A stretch of 64,000 bases of DNA from Xestospongia muta (Eukaryota > Porifera > Demospongiae > Haplosclerida > Petrosiidae). The stretch is taken from the NCBI GenBank assembly GCA_963693285.1, contig OY848927.1:436501-500500 (forward strand), written 5' to 3'. Positions 63,181 through 64,000 of this stretch are shown here, piece after piece. The position numbers and the translations under genes were made by a program. The notes beneath the pieces are model-generated. The model was not told the origin of the DNA, did not search any database, and saw only the letters and a program-made list of their open reading frames with translations. Every line of letters starts with the position of its first letter. Within the stretch, counting starts at the first letter, position 1.

Positions 63181-64000
63181 ATGGACAAGGCCTGTTTTGA
63201 ATTGGAAACTGAAGAGGGGTCCCCCCAGCTAACGAAGTATGATGTTATAAGAATTAGTTCTTTCATATTTATTTGTTGTTTGATTTACTTTATTGAATGG
63301 GAGGGAAATTACTTTTACTTGAATGCATAAACTAGAGCAACTTACTCAGATAAATAAATTCATAATATATATAATAATTTATGTGAAGAAAATAGCAATA
63401 GTCACTATGTTAGTGGTATCTCATCTCAGTAGCATAAACTACATAGAAGAGAGAGAGATAAAGAGAGACTAGAGTCGTCAAACTGTTATTGATATACATG
63501 AGGTATTGAAAAAGGATCTGGCATCTGGTAGGTTAGTTGGTTTATTTTCTTATGGCTGCCAAATTAAGTAAACTATGAGTATACTGACAATTATCCTAAG
63601 ATATACTGACGAAACCTGAAATATACTATAACTGTTCACTTGAGCATAATATGTATATTCTAACTACTTGCTTTTTCTTTCTCTCTTTACGTCTCATTCT
63701 AGTTCAATTATGACCTTTGATATATGATATCAGGTTATAGTACAATCTAGATATTGTATGATAAAATAATTAACTTCAATTATTTCATAGGTTATACTAA
63801 CTGTTCTAAATTTTTCTTATAACAGAGATAGTTCATCTACTCTAATTTTACGTCGATCAGCCCGTCTTATTGCAAAGAAACAATCCGTTGACTCCTTGCC
63901 TAAACCGTCACTGTCAGCATCAAACTCCTCACTTGAAAGAATTGGCAAAAAATCCAGAACTCATTCAGAAACAAGTTTGGCAGAAGAAGTGGAAGAACCA
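63181..64000 (+). CDS. Unrecognised gene, 5' part (two exons, runs off the window)
   Basis: Two exons are proposed: 63181-63236, starting at an ATG (MDKACFELETEEGSPQLT), with donor GTATGA, and 63826-64000 after the acceptor TTATAACAG. The phases match (two bases plus one). The second exon reads DSSSTLILRRSARLIAKK and continues with a Ser- and Lys-rich, then Glu-rich stretch, open to the window end. RRSARL followed by basic residues looks like a nuclear or chromatin-type basic patch, but I do not recognise the family and no domain is visible. The exon at 63826 is better supported than the first one, which rests on phase agreement and the position of its ATG beside a divergent promoter. Confidence 0.45.

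Overview
The window is nuclear DNA from an animal. It is AT-rich and gene-dense: 15 protein-coding genes (the two at the edges partial), most of them split into many exons with GT-AG introns, some only about 44-50 bases long. Metazoan-type genes (a Sox group B-like factor, muscleblind, SHIP-type lipid phosphatase, PIX RhoGEF, MADD) together with the short introns and intergenic gaps suggest an early-branching animal. A demosponge is my best guess, but this is inference. I saw no bacterial operons, CRISPR arrays, tRNA or rRNA genes, or intact transposons.

Layout, left to right: MPDU1 (-, partial), TMTC4-like (+), Sox B-like (-), ARGLU1 (-), MADD (+), AGFG (-), PIX/ARHGEF6-7 (+), SHIP/INPPL1 (-), PARG (+), DDOST (-), RPB1/POLR2A (+), IFT80 (-), muscleblind (+), FBXO36 (-), and the start of an unrecognised gene (+). 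Strands alternate at 13 of the 14 gene boundaries. There are seven head-to-head pairs with start codons less than 400 bases apart and six tail-to-tail pairs. The pairs look like shared promoters rather than shared pathways. Loose themes are ER glycosylation (MPDU1, TMTC4, DDOST), small-GTPase and phosphoinositide signalling (MADD, AGFG, PIX, SHIP), and RNA synthesis and processing (RPB1, ARGLU1, muscleblind).

Exon boundaries were read by eye from splice signals, frame continuity and recalled family sequence; no alignment was run. For most genes every junction keeps frame and the final length is close to the known family length.

The most notable observations are: a PARG whose catalytic domain is interrupted by about 385 residues holding several helices that resemble PKA-anchoring (AKAP) helices; an apparent U12-type AT-AC intron at the start of IFT80; two GC-AG introns; a Pol II tail in which Thr4 is mostly replaced by Ser or Ala; a TCAYGTGA motif scattered through introns and promoters; and very long CT tracts that serve as 3' splice-site pyrimidine tracts.
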